From assembly GCF_003752135.1 (NCBI RefSeq), contig NZ_RJVK01000005.1, positions 62,001 through 126,000 on the forward strand: a DNA stretch of 64,000 nt. Direction: 5' to 3'. The notes beneath the pieces are model-generated. The model made no database searches. It was not told where the DNA came from and saw only the letters and a list, made by a program, of their open reading frames with translations. The translations under genes were made by a program, and so were the position numbers. The stretch comes from Caminibacter pacificus. GTDB lineage: Bacteria > Campylobacterota > Campylobacteria > Campylobacterales > Nautiliaceae. Positions 16,045 through 24,212 of the stretch are shown piece by piece; position 1 is the first letter of the stretch, and each line of letters opens with the position of its first letter.

Positions 16045-16985
16045 AACGGCGTCACCTCCACTTCGAATTTGTCGTTTGTTATTTCAAATTCGTTTGATAT
16101 TGTTATGATATCGACTTTTTCGACGTCGGTTACTTTTTTTAGTTTTTCTTGCGCTATCTCTTCGTTTGCAAATGGCAATACCAAAATCCCCCGTTTCTCT
16201 TCCGGGAGATAAAAACTCAAAGTGTCTTTGTAATAGACCTCTTTTTTGTTGAGTTCTAAAAATATAATATTTTCAAAAATATGTAAAGGGTTTTTTCGAT
16301 TCGTCATAATCGATTTAAAAGCGAAATTATACGCAAAAAATTTTTTAGGGGACTTTGGAGATTCGAATTTGTTAACTTCGAAAATAATTTTGTTTTTTAA
16401 TAGTTCGTTCGTCTCTTTATAAAAGCTGTCTTTGCTTAGTTTCATCTCTTTTTTTAGGATTTGATATATTTGATAAAGAGTAAATTTTTCTCCTAAATGT
16501 GCAAAAAAGAAAGCTAAGATTTTTTTGTTGTAGGGAAGCAGCTCGAAAGTCTCTTTTAAATATTCGTCTTTGAAGTATTCTTCGGAAAAAAGTTTGGGAA
16601 AGTTGCCGAGTCTTAGGAATCTGTCGAATGTTTGGTTTATGTTTGTGGTGTTGTCGAATGCAAAAAACTCTTCGAAATCAAGACCTCCGAGTTCTATTTT
16701 TTCGAAGTCTTCTATTTCTATGTTTTTGTTGCTGATGATAAAGGTCGTTTTGTCGGGGATTGGGATTTGAAAGTCGTAATTATCAAGCACCACTAAATCG
16801 ACACCGCTAAAATCGAGGTCTTTTTCTCTGTGGTCGCTGAAATCTATATATTTGTATTTTCCTTTGAAATTCTTTAGAAAATTAAATACCAAAAACGTCT
16901 TTCCGACCCTTTTTGGTCCCGTAATCAGAGTGTTTTTAAAGGATAATTTTACTTTTCTATCAAGTATTTTTTTTGGTAATTGCAA
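16020..16985 (-). CDS. AAA-family ATPase (archaeal-type ATPase/AAA_14-like)
   Basis: P-loop ATPase of 321 residues. Walker A is GPKRVGKT (23-30) and Walker B is LVVLDN (64-69). The middle (about 95-235) contains a winged-helix-like part, and the C-terminal half resembles the DUF4143/nuclease-like end of AAA_14 proteins. Such proteins are widespread and often orphan, with unknown targets. Translation starts at a TTG behind GGGGG. The gene overlaps rnhB, and a TTGATA-16-TATAAT promoter lies just upstream. Confidence 0.8.
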   Translation of the reverse strand: MQLPKKILDRKVKLSFKNTLITGPKRVGKTFLVFNFLKNFKGKYKYIDFSDHREKDLDFSGVDLVVLDNYDFQIPIPDKTTFIISNKNIEIEDFEKIELGGLDFEEFFAFDNTTNINQTFDRFLRLGNFPKLFSEEYFKDEYLKETFELLPYNKKILAFFFAHLGEKFTLYQIYQILKKEMKLSKDSFYKETNELLKNKIIFEVNKFESPKSPKKFFAYNFAFKSIMTNRKNPLHIFENIIFLELNKKEVYYKDTLSFYLPEEKRGILVLPFANEEIAQEKLKKVTDVEKVDIITISNEFEITNDKFEVEVTPFWRWRFAE

Positions 16986-17011
16986 TAAGCCCCCTTTTTT
17001 GTGCTTTATGT

Positions 17012-17039
17012 ATTATAACATAACCAAAAATCCTATCAA
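17012..17039 (-). promoter_or_regulatory. Promoter of the ATPase-rnhB-glucosaminidase genes
   Basis: On the minus strand, TTGATA (17034-17039), 16 bp, TATAAT (17012-17017), ending 26 bases before the ATPase start. It lies in the 3' end of the MFS gene. Confidence 0.5.
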
Positions 17040-18056
17040 GGCAAAAAGGCTTTCGTACAAAAACAGATAATCCCCGTATAAAAATCCCGCAAGCATACTT
17101 CCCAAAAACGCGGCAAAGCCGTATGCTATTCCGGCGTAGAACTGCTGAGCTAAGGTTTTGTTTTCGTATTTTTTGTTTAGATACAAAAGTGCCGATGTGT
17201 GAAAAAGCGCAAAAGAAAAGGCGTGTATCGTTTGAGAGAGCGCTATTAGCAATAGGTTTGAAGGGAAAAGATATAATATGAACCAGCGAACGGATGTAAG
17301 GAAAATAGAGAGTTTTATCCAAAAAAGAGGAGGCTTTTTGTTTATAAAGAAGTGTTGGATTAAAAATACGATAATCTCGGCGCTAACGCCTATTGCAAAA
17401 AGCCAACCGACCCACTCTTTGCTTATTCCGTGGCTTGTGACGTAAATGGTAAAAAAACTATAAAACCCTCCGAAACTTATCTGCAAAAACACAACCGCCG
17501 CCCAAAACTTCCACTCTTTAAGCAAAGAGAATTTCGAAGAGCTTTTCGTAATCGTTTTGTCTTCCAAAAAGAAAAGAGAAAATAGATTCGTTAAAATCAA
17601 AAGGACTATAAATGCTATTAAAAGATTAATATTTACATATCCGGCTATTATCCCGAAAAGCATAAAGCCTATACTGCCAAAAAGCCTGCTTTTTCCGTAT
17701 TTTTCTTTTAGCTTTTCTATCGCTACGGCTTCAATATACGGGAAAATAATCGAAAAAGAAGCACCCAAAATAAAGAAAAAGAGGCTGATTAAATAAAAGT
17801 TTTTGGTAAAAAGTAATACGGACGATAAGGAAGAGACGATAATCGCAAGTAAAAAGTCTCTTTTTGTAAGAGGTTTTTTTAGAAAAATAAATGGTGTTAA
17901 AAATCTGGCTATCGGCATCATCGCAAAAATTATCCCGATTTGTGCCGGAGTGAAAAAAGATGAGAAATATTTAGGTAAAAAGATAACGTAATCGCCTATA
18001 AGAGTAAAAAAGAGAAAGTAATAGACGCTTATAAGAATAAAAAACTTTTTATCCAA
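17013..18056 (-). CDS. Major facilitator superfamily transporter
   Basis: An integral membrane protein of 347 residues with about 11-12 hydrophobic segments and MFS-like loop positives (FLKKPLTKRDF after the second segment). It resembles the nucleoside/3-phenylpropionate permease group of MFS proteins, which are smaller than most. The substrate cannot be inferred. The gene overlaps the HIT gene by 8 bases in the secG-to-MFS operon. The ATPase promoter is embedded in its last codons. Confidence 0.85.
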   Translation of the reverse strand: MDKKFFILISVYYFLFFTLIGDYVIFLPKYFSSFFTPAQIGIIFAMMPIARFLTPFIFLKKPLTKRDFLLAIIVSSLSSVLLFTKNFYLISLFFFILGASFSIIFPYIEAVAIEKLKEKYGKSRLFGSIGFMLFGIIAGYVNINLLIAFIVLLILTNLFSLFFLEDKTITKSSSKFSLLKEWKFWAAVVFLQISFGGFYSFFTIYVTSHGISKEWVGWLFAIGVSAEIIVFLIQHFFINKKPPLFWIKLSIFLTSVRWFILYLFPSNLLLIALSQTIHAFSFALFHTSALLYLNKKYENKTLAQQFYAGIAYGFAAFLGSMLAGFLYGDYLFLYESLFALIGFLVML

Positions 18057-18438
18057 GGCTTTTTATAATTTCTTCTTTGATTTTTTCAAGGTCTATTTGA
18101 GGGTAGGTAAAATCCCTCGTTTTTTCACAAAACGTAGCACCCGGCCACCAAGGGTCGTTTTTGAATCTCGGAATAATATGAATATGAAGATGAGGTACCA
18201 TATTCCCAAGAGATGCTATGTTTATTTTGTCGGCATTGGTGTGTTTTAGTAGGATTTTTTCTATTTTTTTAACGGCGAGAGTAATTTCTACGGCTTCTTG
18301 GTCGCTTAGGTCGCTGAATTCTTTAACGTGAGCGTTTGTTATGAGTCTGATGTATCCCGGGATATCATCTACGAAAATAAGAGAAAAAAGAGAGTTTTTG
18401 TAAAAATAATCTGTAACGTTACAAAGAGGGCAGGTCAT
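18049..18438 (-). CDS. HIT family nucleotide-binding protein
   Basis: A 129-residue histidine-triad protein. The triad is HLHIHIIPR (83-91), and CPLC near the N-terminus (3-6) probably binds zinc with other residues. HIT proteins hydrolyse nucleotidyl-phosphoramidates or dinucleoside polyphosphates. The WWPGATF sequence after the triad resembles short HIT proteins of Campylobacterota. The gene starts within the pyrE stop codon region, so translation is coupled to pyrE. Confidence 0.92.
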   Translation of the reverse strand: MTCPLCNVTDYFYKNSLFSLIFVDDIPGYIRLITNAHVKEFSDLSDQEAVEITLAVKKIEKILLKHTNADKINIASLGNMVPHLHIHIIPRFKNDPWWPGATFCEKTRDFTYPQIDLEKIKEEIIKSLG

Positions 18439-19049
18439 TAATTCCCTCTGCTTCCCGGTTTTATAGGTGTACTTCCCGCTTTACACATCGGGCACTCTTG
18501 AGGTTCGTATACTTCGAATTCGAAATCGTCAAGCGCAAAAAGAGGTTTGTCAGCCGGTAATTTACACTCAGGTTTTCTTTCACTCTTTCCGTTTACTCTT
18601 TTGCAAACGCCTCTATTGGCAATAGCGGCAAACGCCACTACCTCAGCACCTCTTTTTTCAACTTCTCTTGCCGCTTCCATAGCGCTTCCGCCTGTTGTGA
18701 TGATGTCTTCGCAAATAAGTACTTTTTCGCCTTCTTTTACTTCAAAACCTCTTCTTAGTGTCATTTCACCTTTTACTCTTTCGGTGAAAATAAATCTAAC
18801 TCCAAGAGCTCTTGCAAGCTCGTATCCGGCAAGCAGTCCCCCGATAGCCGGAGAGCATACCGTATCTACTTTTATTCCCGCTTCTTGAATCTGTTTTGCA
18901 AGCTCTTTTGCGAGTTTTTCGGCAACTTCAGGATGTTCCAAAACTCTTGCGCTTTGGAGATAATATTCGCTGTGTTTGCCACTACTAAGTAAAAAATGCC
19001 CTTTTAAAAGAGCTCCGTATTTTTCGTAAATTTCTCTTACATTTTCCAT
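18438..19049 (-). CDS. pyrE: Orotate phosphoribosyltransferase
   Basis: Makes OMP from orotate and PRPP. The PRPP loop [14 protein letters not shown] (113-126) is intact. [10 protein letters not shown] (23-32) and [14 protein letters not shown] (66-79) are family features. The 203 residues include a C-terminal extension with cysteines (CKRVNG, ECKLP, ECPMCK) that resembles a small zinc-binding tail, common in Campylobacterota and thermophiles. It lies between frr and the HIT gene. Confidence 0.95.
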   Translation of the reverse strand: MENVREIYEKYGALLKGHFLLSSGKHSEYYLQSARVLEHPEVAEKLAKELAKQIQEAGIKVDTVCSPAIGGLLAGYELARALGVRFIFTERVKGEMTLRRGFEVKEGEKVLICEDIITTGGSAMEAAREVEKRGAEVVAFAAIANRGVCKRVNGKSERKPECKLPADKPLFALDDFEFEVYEPQECPMCKAGSTPIKPGSRGN

Positions 19050-19072
19050 TTTAATTTTTCCGTCAGTTGATT

Positions 19073-19627
19073 TTATACTTTCATTACGTCGTCGATTTTT
19101 TTATTTACGATTTCATCGACTTTCGCAACATAAGTATCGGTAATTTCTTGCACTTTATCAAGACCTCTTTTTTGATCGTCTTCAGTGATTTCTTTGTTTT
19201 TAAACATTTTTTTTATTTCGTCGTTAGCTTCTCTTCTTATGTTTCTGATTGCGATTTTTGCTTTTTCACCGAATTCTTTAGCTTTTTTCGCTTGTTTTTT
19301 TCTCTCTTCTTCCGTCATAGGCGGGAAGTATAGTTTGATAGTGTCTCCGTCGTTGTTCGGATTTGCACCGACATTTGCTTCTTGGATAGCTTTTTCGATG
19401 TCGTTAATAATACCTTTATCCCAAGGGCTTACTACGATAGTAGTAGCATCTACCGCGTTGATGTTCGCTACTTGATTAAGAGGTGTAGGCGCTCCGTAAT
19501 ACTCCACTTTTACTCCGTCAAGTACGTGAATAGAAACTCTACCAGTTCTTAACGTATTCAAATCTTTTTTTAGTACTTCGATACTCTTTTCCATATGTTC
19601 TTTTGCGAACTCAAATACTTCTTCCAT
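19073..19627 (-). CDS. frr: Ribosome recycling factor
   Basis: Splits the post-termination ribosome with EF-G. The 184 residues are full length: the N-terminal helix with ALRTGR-like [22 protein letters not shown] (split around 24-45), VVSPWDKG, and the C-terminal helix pair [26 protein letters not shown]-like purines precede the start. The gene lies between pyrE and a polysaccharide deacetylase gene. Confidence 0.96.
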   Translation of the reverse strand: MEEVFEFAKEHMEKSIEVLKKDLNTLRTGRVSIHVLDGVKVEYYGAPTPLNQVANINAVDATTIVVSPWDKGIINDIEKAIQEANVGANPNNDGDTIKLYFPPMTEEERKKQAKKAKEFGEKAKIAIRNIRREANDEIKKMFKNKEITEDDQKRGLDKVQEITDTYVAKVDEIVNKKIDDVMKV

Positions 19628-19638
19628 AATTTACCTCC

Positions 19639-20571
19639 TTATTTTTTGTATTTTATTACCATTTTCGAAATTATTTTATAATTATATCTTATAATGACTC
19701 TGTTTCTGTATTTTTTAAGCTCGAAGTTAGGTGCGTAGCTAAAAGAGCCGTTTTTTACCGGGATTTTATAAACCCAGCCCATTTTCGTTATGTAGATATT
19801 GACGTATGGAATTTTATCAAAAACTTTTCCTTTTATGAGGGTTATTTTGTTGCCTTCTCTTTGTATCTTTATATCGGCGTGAAGTCTTTTGATTTTGAGT
19901 TTTTTAGCAATATCTACTTTGCCTGTTAGGGCTATTCTGTCAAGGTCGTTTATCGGTGTAGCGATATCTACGGCTCCTGGGTTTTGGTTGGCGATAATAG
20001 GGAAAAACGAATTAATTATTTTTTTGACTCTTTGGTCGTATTCCCCGTACGGATAAGCGTACATATCAGGCACGTATCCCATATGTTTTTTGAAAATTTC
20101 GATAGCTTTTTTAGTATCGTTTATTATTGCTTGGTTGCTAAGATTTGGCAAGTGAGGATGTGCGTAGCTGTGGATACCTAATTCTCCGTATTTTGCGGCA
20201 TCTTTTACCTGTTGCCAGGTCATAAAATCGCCCCATTTTTCGTTTGTGGCTTTTACATATACGAAAAGTGTAAATGGAATGCCGTACTTTTTGAAAACGG
20301 GAAGTCCGTTTTTATAAAAGCTTTTGTAAGTGTCGTCTATCGTAAAAACGACGATATTATCGACGTTTTGTCTGTTTTTTATCATTTCGGCGAGTTTTGA
20401 GAGGGTGATGGCTTTGTAGTTGTGGGATTTTATATATTTGAAATATTTTTCGAGTTCTTTTGATGATGTGTTCGTATAAGGATGTCTGAAATCGTCAATT
20501 CTGTGAAGCACGAAAATATGCGCCTCGGCTAAAAGCCAAAGAGGCAATAAAAAGAGGATTAATTTTTTCAT
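19639..20571 (-). CDS. Exported polysaccharide deacetylase (NodB-type, CE4)
   Basis: A 310-residue protein with a signal peptide (about 1-17). The NodB domain (about 70-220) has the first metal motif as FTIDDTYKSF, with the double Asp, and the second as GIHSYAHPHL, with the two metal histidines; the Arg/Asp later motifs include YAYPYGEYD. A beta-rich C-terminal part (225-310) follows. It probably de-N-acetylates a cell surface or cell wall glycan. It overlaps secG by 4 bases. Confidence 0.88.
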   Translation of the reverse strand: MKKLILFLLPLWLLAEAHIFVLHRIDDFRHPYTNTSSKELEKYFKYIKSHNYKAITLSKLAEMIKNRQNVDNIVVFTIDDTYKSFYKNGLPVFKKYGIPFTLFVYVKATNEKWGDFMTWQQVKDAAKYGELGIHSYAHPHLPNLSNQAIINDTKKAIEIFKKHMGYVPDMYAYPYGEYDQRVKKIINSFFPIIANQNPGAVDIATPINDLDRIALTGKVDIAKKLKIKRLHADIKIQREGNKITLIKGKVFDKIPYVNIYITKMGWVYKIPVKNGSFSYAPNFELKKYRNRVIIRYNYKIISKMVIKYKK

Positions 20572-20879
20572 TTCGTAGGTACGGTAGGTACGCTCGGCAC
20601 TTGTTTTGGAGTGATGTGTTTTACTTTTACTTCGTCAACTGCCGAAGTGTTTGCTTGTTTGTTGTATAGATATACGAGAGTTAGAGTGTTTAAAACAAGT
20701 AAAATTCCTACAACCATAGTCGCTTTTGTTAAGAAATTCATAGGTCCGCCGGCACCGAATACCGTATCGTTTGAGCTTGAATATGCGCCAAGACCCATAC
20801 TTTCAGATTTTTGCAAAAGTGTCAAAATTACGATAACTATCGCCAAAATAATCTGGATAGTAAAGAAAATACCAGTCAT
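20568..20879 (-). CDS. secG: Preprotein translocase subunit SecG
   Basis: A 103-residue membrane protein with two segments (about 4-22 and 50-70). The linker carries QKSESMGLGAYSSSNDTVFGA, which contains the SecG hallmark of Gly/Ser residues before an FGA turn. The C-terminal hydrophilic tail (75-103) is variable, as usual. It assists the SecYE channel. It is the first gene of a minus-strand run through the deacetylase, frr, pyrE, HIT and MFS genes. Confidence 0.93.
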   Translation of the reverse strand: MTGIFFTIQIILAIVIVILTLLQKSESMGLGAYSSSNDTVFGAGGPMNFLTKATMVVGILLVLNTLTLVYLYNKQANTSAVDEVKVKHITPKQVPSVPTVPTK

Positions 20880-20960
20880 TTATTTGCCTTTTTGGGTAGA
20901 ATTATATCATAAAATAAAAATTCGGTCGGTAAGTTTAAAAATTAAAAACGAAAGTAAAAA

Positions 20961-21611
20961 ATGCATAAAAGTTTGAGTAGTTTCGATAAATTCGCGCACA
21001 CGTACGGAGAATATAACGTAATTCAAAAGAAAATCATTAAAAAATATCTCCCTTTTTTGAAAAAGAGAATTGTCGATTTGGGCTGTGGAAGTGAAGGGCT
21101 TTGTAAATATACTGATTTTGAATTTTATTTGGGAGTGGATAAGAGTGAAAAAATGCTTCAACTCAACCCTTGTAATACCTTAAAAGCCGATTTTAACACA
21201 AAAGAGTGTTTTGATTTGATAAAAAAATACGATTTTGAGCAAATAGTTTCGTTTTCCGCACTTCAGTGGGCGAGAGATTTGAAGTTTGTATTTGAGGAGA
21301 TAAAAAAACTTGATAAAGAGTTTTTGTTAGCGATTTTTACTTCGAATACGTTTAAATCTTTACATAATTTTTTAGGAGTGAAATCTCCTATTTATTCTAA
21401 AGAAGAGATAGTCGAATATGCTAAAATTTTACAACCGAAAATTGAAATTCTTCGTTATGAAATGACGTTTGATAAACCGAAAAGCCTTCTTGATTATATT
21501 AAATTCTCGGGAGTAAAAGGGGATGTTAGCGCCGGTAGAGCTAAGATTAGGGAATTTATGAGAACTTTTCCCGTTAAAAAGCTAGAATTTGAGGTGGTGG
21601 TGCTAAAATAA
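20961..21611 (+). CDS. SAM-dependent methyltransferase, BioC-like
   Basis: A 216-residue class I methyltransferase. Motif I is IVDLGCGSEG (37-46), the acidic end of strand 2 is GVDKSEKM (58-65), and SFSALQWARDL (97-107) matches the SALQW signature of malonyl-ACP methyltransferases that start pimelate (biotin precursor) synthesis. It is shorter than E. coli BioC (251). bioB lies 37 kb away in the same window, so a biotin role is plausible but not proven. It diverges from secG. Confidence 0.75.
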   Translation: MHKSLSSFDKFAHTYGEYNVIQKKIIKKYLPFLKKRIVDLGCGSEGLCKYTDFEFYLGVDKSEKMLQLNPCNTLKADFNTKECFDLIKKYDFEQIVSFSALQWARDLKFVFEEIKKLDKEFLLAIFTSNTFKSLHNFLGVKSPIYSKEEIVEYAKILQPKIEILRYEMTFDKPKSLLDYIKFSGVKGDVSAGRAKIREFMRTFPVKKLEFEVVVLK

Positions 21612-21627
21612 TCTAAAGGTTGGGGTT

Positions 21628-22215
21628 GTGAGAAAATTATTTTTTTTGTTAAGTAGTGTTTTTTTATTTGCTGAAAATAATCAAACAAAAAGTATAGAAG
21701 CGGCTAAAAAAATAGCTTTGGTTGCCTCTACGGAGTATTTAAAAGTTTTAAAAAATGCAATGAAATCTCATTTAATGGAAAAAGGGCCTAAAGGAGCAAT
21801 CGACTATTGCAATAAAAACGCTTATCCTTTAACTATGAAAACAAGCGTGAAACTTAGTAGGAAGTTGCATGTAAGGCTAAAATTAAAAAGAATCTCTTTT
21901 AAAAACAGAAACGTAGCCGATTATCCTAATGCGACTGATGTACCTATATTAAAAGAGCTTTCAAAAACCGATCCTAAGCATCCTAAAATGTACGTAAAAG
22001 AATATCCGACAAGAATTGACGTATATCAGCCGATTTACGTTCAAAAAATTTGTTTAAGATGTCACGGAAAACATCTAAATAAAGACGTAGTAAAAGAACT
22101 CGACAAATATTACGAAAATGATAAAGCAAGAGGCTATAAAGTCGGAGACTTTAGAGGTGCCGTTGTTGTTACTATCGATAAAAAAAGCTTGGAGAAATAC
22201 CTCCATAATCAGTGA
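21628..22215 (+). CDS. Exported c-type heme protein with Tll0287-like (DUF3365) domain
   Basis: A 195-residue periplasmic protein with a signal peptide (1-15) and one heme attachment motif CLRCH (142-146). The fold resembles Tll0287/DUF3365 sensor-type domains that bind a single c-heme, as in histidine kinase or chemoreceptor sensors, but here the domain is alone. The start is GTG with a GGTTGGGG purine stretch upstream. It follows the methyltransferase gene by 16 bp. It may be a soluble redox or gas-sensing heme protein; partner unknown. Confidence 0.82.
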   Translation: MRKLFFLLSSVFLFAENNQTKSIEAAKKIALVASTEYLKVLKNAMKSHLMEKGPKGAIDYCNKNAYPLTMKTSVKLSRKLHVRLKLKRISFKNRNVADYPNATDVPILKELSKTDPKHPKMYVKEYPTRIDVYQPIYVQKICLRCHGKHLNKDVVKELDKYYENDKARGYKVGDFRGAVVVTIDKKSLEKYLHNQ

Positions 22216-22406
22216 TTTTTAGGGTTTAAAATCGATTCTTTTTCTAATGAATAAATTGAAATCATCATCAAAACAATTCCGGCGCACTCAACCAAAACTC
22301 CCGCCGTTACTATTTGAAATGCTCCTAAAATAGTACCTACCGCACAAAGAAAAATTCCCGCTAAAAATATAGGATTGCTCCAATACTCTTTTACCGCATC
22401 CATCAT
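22209..22406 (-). CDS. Small membrane protein of unknown function
   Basis: A 65-residue protein with two hydrophobic segments (about 13-31 and 34-50) separated by a tight turn, and a charged C-terminus. No family recognised. It converges with the heme protein gene, overlapping it by 7 bases. Its own upstream region is A/T-rich. It has no neighbours on its strand, so nothing about its role follows from context. The hydrophobic pattern argues that it is translated. Confidence 0.55.
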   Translation of the reverse strand: MMDAVKEYWSNPIFLAGIFLCAVGTILGAFQIVTAGVLVECAGIVLMMISIYSLEKESILNPKNH

Positions 22407-22515
22407 AAAACCTTTTTTTTAAATTTTACTGAATAAGTATTCATAAGTCAAGTTTATATTGTCATTTTAATATAAGTTAAATCAGTAATAATTTTTAGTT
22501 ATAAAAAAAGTAATT

Positions 22516-22545
22516 TTGTCGATTATTAGATGAGTGTGATATAAT
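22516..22545 (+). promoter_or_regulatory. Promoter of the hemerythrin-like gene
   Basis: TTGTCG (22516-22521), 18 bp, TATAAT (22540-22545), 17 bases before the start codon at 22563. Confidence 0.55.
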
Positions 22546-22562
22546 ATTGAAAAGGATGAAAA

Positions 22563-22997
22563 ATGTGGTTCGGTAACTTTTTTAAAAAAGAAGACCCTTT
22601 AATTACGGCATTAAAAAAACATCACAAAGAGCTTTTTAAAATCTACCTTAAAATTGCCGTTTTGGTAAACAAAAACAAATTCGACAAAATTCCTTCTAAA
22701 TTGAATGATTTTTATTATAAGTATAAACAGCATATTATTTATGAAGATAATTATTTTTATGCAAAATTAAATGAAATGTATAAAAATGATACCGATAAAA
22801 AAATCTTCATTAGAAATAAAAGAGAAGATATGGATAAAATAACCGTAGATGTAGAGAAATTTATCAAAGATTATACTACTATCGAAAAAATCAGAGATAA
22901 TTTAGGAGCTTTTAAACGAGAATTTCAAAGAATAGGTGCCGTTTTAAAAAGTAGAGTCGATTTTGAAGAGAGCGAATTATATGTTTTGTATAAGTAA
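22563..22997 (+). CDS. Hemerythrin/HHE-like helical protein
   Basis: A 144-residue all-helical protein. Candidate iron ligands follow the HHE pattern: H20/H21 in ALKKHHKEL, H57 and E61 in KQHIIYEDNYF, and a later acidic set near DFEESELY at the C-terminus. That is fewer histidines than in true oxygen-carrying hemerythrins, so it may bind metal differently or be a degenerate HHE protein. Its last 21 bases overlap the convergent thiD2 gene. It has its own promoter (TTGTCG/TATAAT). A role in oxygen or iron handling is inference. Confidence 0.6.
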   Translation: MWFGNFFKKEDPLITALKKHHKELFKIYLKIAVLVNKNKFDKIPSKLNDFYYKYKQHIIYEDNYFYAKLNEMYKNDTDKKIFIRNKREDMDKITVDVEKFIKDYTTIEKIRDNLGAFKREFQRIGAVLKSRVDFEESELYVLYK

Positions 22998-23375
22998 GAG
23001 TATCTCTTTTTCTAAAGTATAGAGTTTATAGCGTGCGTTTTTGAACTCTTCTGAGGTTTTTATGTCGTCGAGTTTATAGACTTCTTCTAAAACTCTTGCG
23101 CTTTCTTGCGCTCTTTTTAGATTTGAAATTATTATATCTTCAAGTGATTTTCTTGTTTGTTCCGATTTTGTAGAGGGTTTTAAAATATCGTTTTGTGCGT
23201 CTCTTTGTTTTATAACTTCTAAGTAATTGGGGATTTTGATGTGTCTTAGGTTTTTTAGCTCTTTTGCAAGAGGAGAGTTAAGTTCGTAGCGAAGAATATC
23301 TTCGACTACTCTTATACCTTCTTTAAAACGATTAAAATTTGCATCGATAGTGCGAAGAGGAGGATTAGTCCTCAT
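22977..23375 (-). CDS. thiD2: ThiD2-type protein (hydroxymethylpyrimidine-phosphate kinase family)
   Basis: A 132-residue helical protein matching the ThiD2 domain that precedes ThiE in cyanobacteria and some other bacteria. The signature is DANFNRFKEGIRVVEDILRY (11-30), then LKNLRHIK (40-47) and RAQESARVLEEVYK near the end. ThiD2 supplies the HMP-P kinase step for thiamine. Here it is a separate gene; thiE (3541) and thiG (33549) lie elsewhere in the window. It overlaps the BI-1 gene start by 11 bases. Confidence 0.82.
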   Translation of the reverse strand: MRTNPPLRTIDANFNRFKEGIRVVEDILRYELNSPLAKELKNLRHIKIPNYLEVIKQRDAQNDILKPSTKSEQTRKSLEDIIISNLKRAQESARVLEEVYKLDDIKTSEEFKNARYKLYTLEKEILLLIQNI

Positions 23376-24108
23376 TGTTTAAAAATCCTAAAATTTGTAG
23401 AAGTGAAACGAATAGGTTTAGAAAATCTAAATAAAGCATAACAGCCGCTTCTATTTCGCTGCTAACGTTTCCTCTAATGATGTTTTGAGTGTCATATAAA
23501 ATAAAGAAACTAAAAAGTACCGCAGAAACGCTTGCGATGATTAATTGAAGCATAGGCAAATGTAAGAAAATATTTAAAATAGATGCACCTATTACCACTA
23601 AAAGAGTTATAAAAAGTATTTTTCCCATTGTCGTAAAGTCTCTTTTTGTAGTCATAGCGAAGACGGTTAGTCCTCCAAAAGCGATTGCAGTGAGGAAAAA
23701 CGCTTCACCGATTACATAACCCATATTTGCCGAGATAAAAAATGCAAGTGTTGGTGAGAGAGTAAATCCCGTCATAAATGTGAACGCAAAAAGCAATACC
23801 AAATTAAGAGGGGTTTTGTTTTTTGCCGCAAAAAGACCGAACAGCAAAATAAATTCTAAAATTACAGCTCCCCAATATGTAAATGTTAAAGAGCCGGTAG
23901 CCGATACCATATTGCCTACAAATCCCATTCCTACATAGGCGCCTACCGCTCCGGCTATTAGACTTCCCGCAAGAAGTTGATAAGTGCGTTTTACGAATTC
24001 GTTGATATCTTCAATAACATGAGTATGTTGATAGCTATTTTGATTCACCGTTTCTCTCATGGTATTGATGTTTGAGTTGGTTTTGAAATCGTTTGATGAA
24101 AATTTCAT
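23365..24108 (-). CDS. Bax inhibitor-1/YccA family membrane protein
   Basis: A 247-residue protein with seven predicted membrane segments (from about 38 to 240). The N-terminal 35 residues are hydrophilic. FVKRTYQLLAGSL, GEAFFLTAIAFGGLTVFAMTTKRDFTTMG and LYDTQNIIRG are typical of the BI-1/YccA family, the last carrying the conserved Asp that gates the pore. These proteins act as pH-dependent calcium leak channels or bind FtsH. A TATAAT-type -10 sequence at 24137-24142 on the minus strand may drive it. Confidence 0.93.
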   Translation of the reverse strand: MKFSSNDFKTNSNINTMRETVNQNSYQHTHVIEDINEFVKRTYQLLAGSLIAGAVGAYVGMGFVGNMVSATGSLTFTYWGAVILEFILLFGLFAAKNKTPLNLVLLFAFTFMTGFTLSPTLAFFISANMGYVIGEAFFLTAIAFGGLTVFAMTTKRDFTTMGKILFITLLVVIGASILNIFLHLPMLQLIIASVSAVLFSFFILYDTQNIIRGNVSSEIEAAVMLYLDFLNLFVSLLQILGFLNNED

Positions 24109-24212
24109 CTTTATCCTTTTTACTAAATTTTAATAAATTATACTCTAAAAAGGATTAAGAAAGTATTAAATTATAAGAAAAACTTAACGCTCGTCACTTA
24201 TTTACACTTTTA

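Noticed and set aside
16960-17322. A 120-residue open frame between the ATPase and MFS genes
   Set aside because: It is an alternative frame of the MFS and ATPase genes with no ribosome site and no family resemblance.
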